Below, piece after piece: positions 63,830 through 64,000 of a DNA stretch of 64,000 bases. Numbering within the stretch: the first letter of the stretch is position 1; each line of letters starts with the position of its first letter. The translations under genes and the position numbers were made by a program. The notes below the pieces were generated by a model. The model made no database searches, was not told where the DNA came from, and saw only the letters and a program-made list of their open reading frames with translations. Origin of the DNA: Diploptera punctata (taxonomy: Eukaryota; Arthropoda; Insecta; Blattodea; Blaberidae); NCBI GenBank assembly GCA_030220185.1, contig JASPKZ010001264.1:1-64000 (forward strand), read 5' to 3'.

Positions 63830-64000
63830 CTCTCCATGGTGTGACTGGCCTAGAAGGACTTTGGCTTACCAGCCAGCTGCTGGCATTACATCTATATGTG
63901 TTAATCACAGAGGTAGACAATCCTGCCAGTGTAGGAGTGACATGTGCTCAACATGTCAGGTCCCCCACCCATTATAGCTGGTTTTCTCAATCTGGAGCCA
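63830..64000 (-). mobile_element. SINE, family S1, minus, cut by window end
   Basis: Reverse of the S1 body (GACATGTGCTCAACATGTCAG at 63939, CAGAGGTAGACAATCC at 63908). The head lies beyond 64000. Confidence 0.7.

Overview
This is animal nuclear DNA, almost certainly from an insect with a large, repeat-rich genome. It has split genes with GT-AG introns, Penelope-like elements (PLEs), several LINE families, PIF/Harbinger and Tc1/mariner DNA transposons, tRNA-derived SINEs and a Ty3/gypsy remnant. The repeat style suggests an orthopteroid or cockroach-type genome, but I cannot fix the species.

One host gene crosses the window on the minus strand. Twelve consecutive exons, 60779 down to 8190, encode the C-terminal half of RPC1 (POLR3A), the largest subunit of RNA polymerase III: end of the funnel region, bridge helix, jaw-side segments, trigger loop and conserved C-terminal blocks. 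All splice phases join. Two exons carry a single extra base in a homopolymer. Exons upstream of 60779 and the last exon below 8190 are not found. The exit from the last visible exon looks like a U12-type AT-AC donor.

Nearly everything else is intronic mobile DNA, often nested. 1-2155: decayed gypsy pol. 3608-8000: PLEs, including the longest copy. 9-24 kb: foldback hairpins, Harbinger copies, LINE-A pieces and SINEs between exons. 24.8-35.5 kb: a PLE split by a full-length LINE-C, itself split by about 19 tandem tRNA-like units in two head-to-head blocks. 36-43 kb: foldbacks, SINEs, LINE-A and a second PLE. 43754-54225: a minus-strand LINE-D holding a Harbinger element, which holds a head-to-head PLE dimer, which holds a DD41D mariner; LINE-D also holds LINE-B, which holds two tRNA-like units. 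54-64 kb: more PLE inverted pairs, SINEs and one host exon.

The most notable signal is a family of hammerhead ribozymes (HHRs) at the 3' ends of the PLEs and in the arms of the foldback hairpins. Many copies keep the CUGANGA and GAAA core, a covarying stem II, a short and usually self-complementary stem III, a matching stem I, and one extra nucleotide between the core and stem II. In several coding copies the ribozyme overlaps the stop codon of the reverse transcriptase/endonuclease ORF. One site has four tandem HHR units of 73-74 bp. A well-formed subfamily replaces the C3-G8 core pair with U3-A8.

LINE family names A-E, SINE names S1-S4 and PLE numbers are local labels for this window. Many single-base indels at homopolymers (host exons, mariner, tRNA-like array) suggest residual sequencing error, so 'pseudogene' calls resting on one frameshift are provisional.
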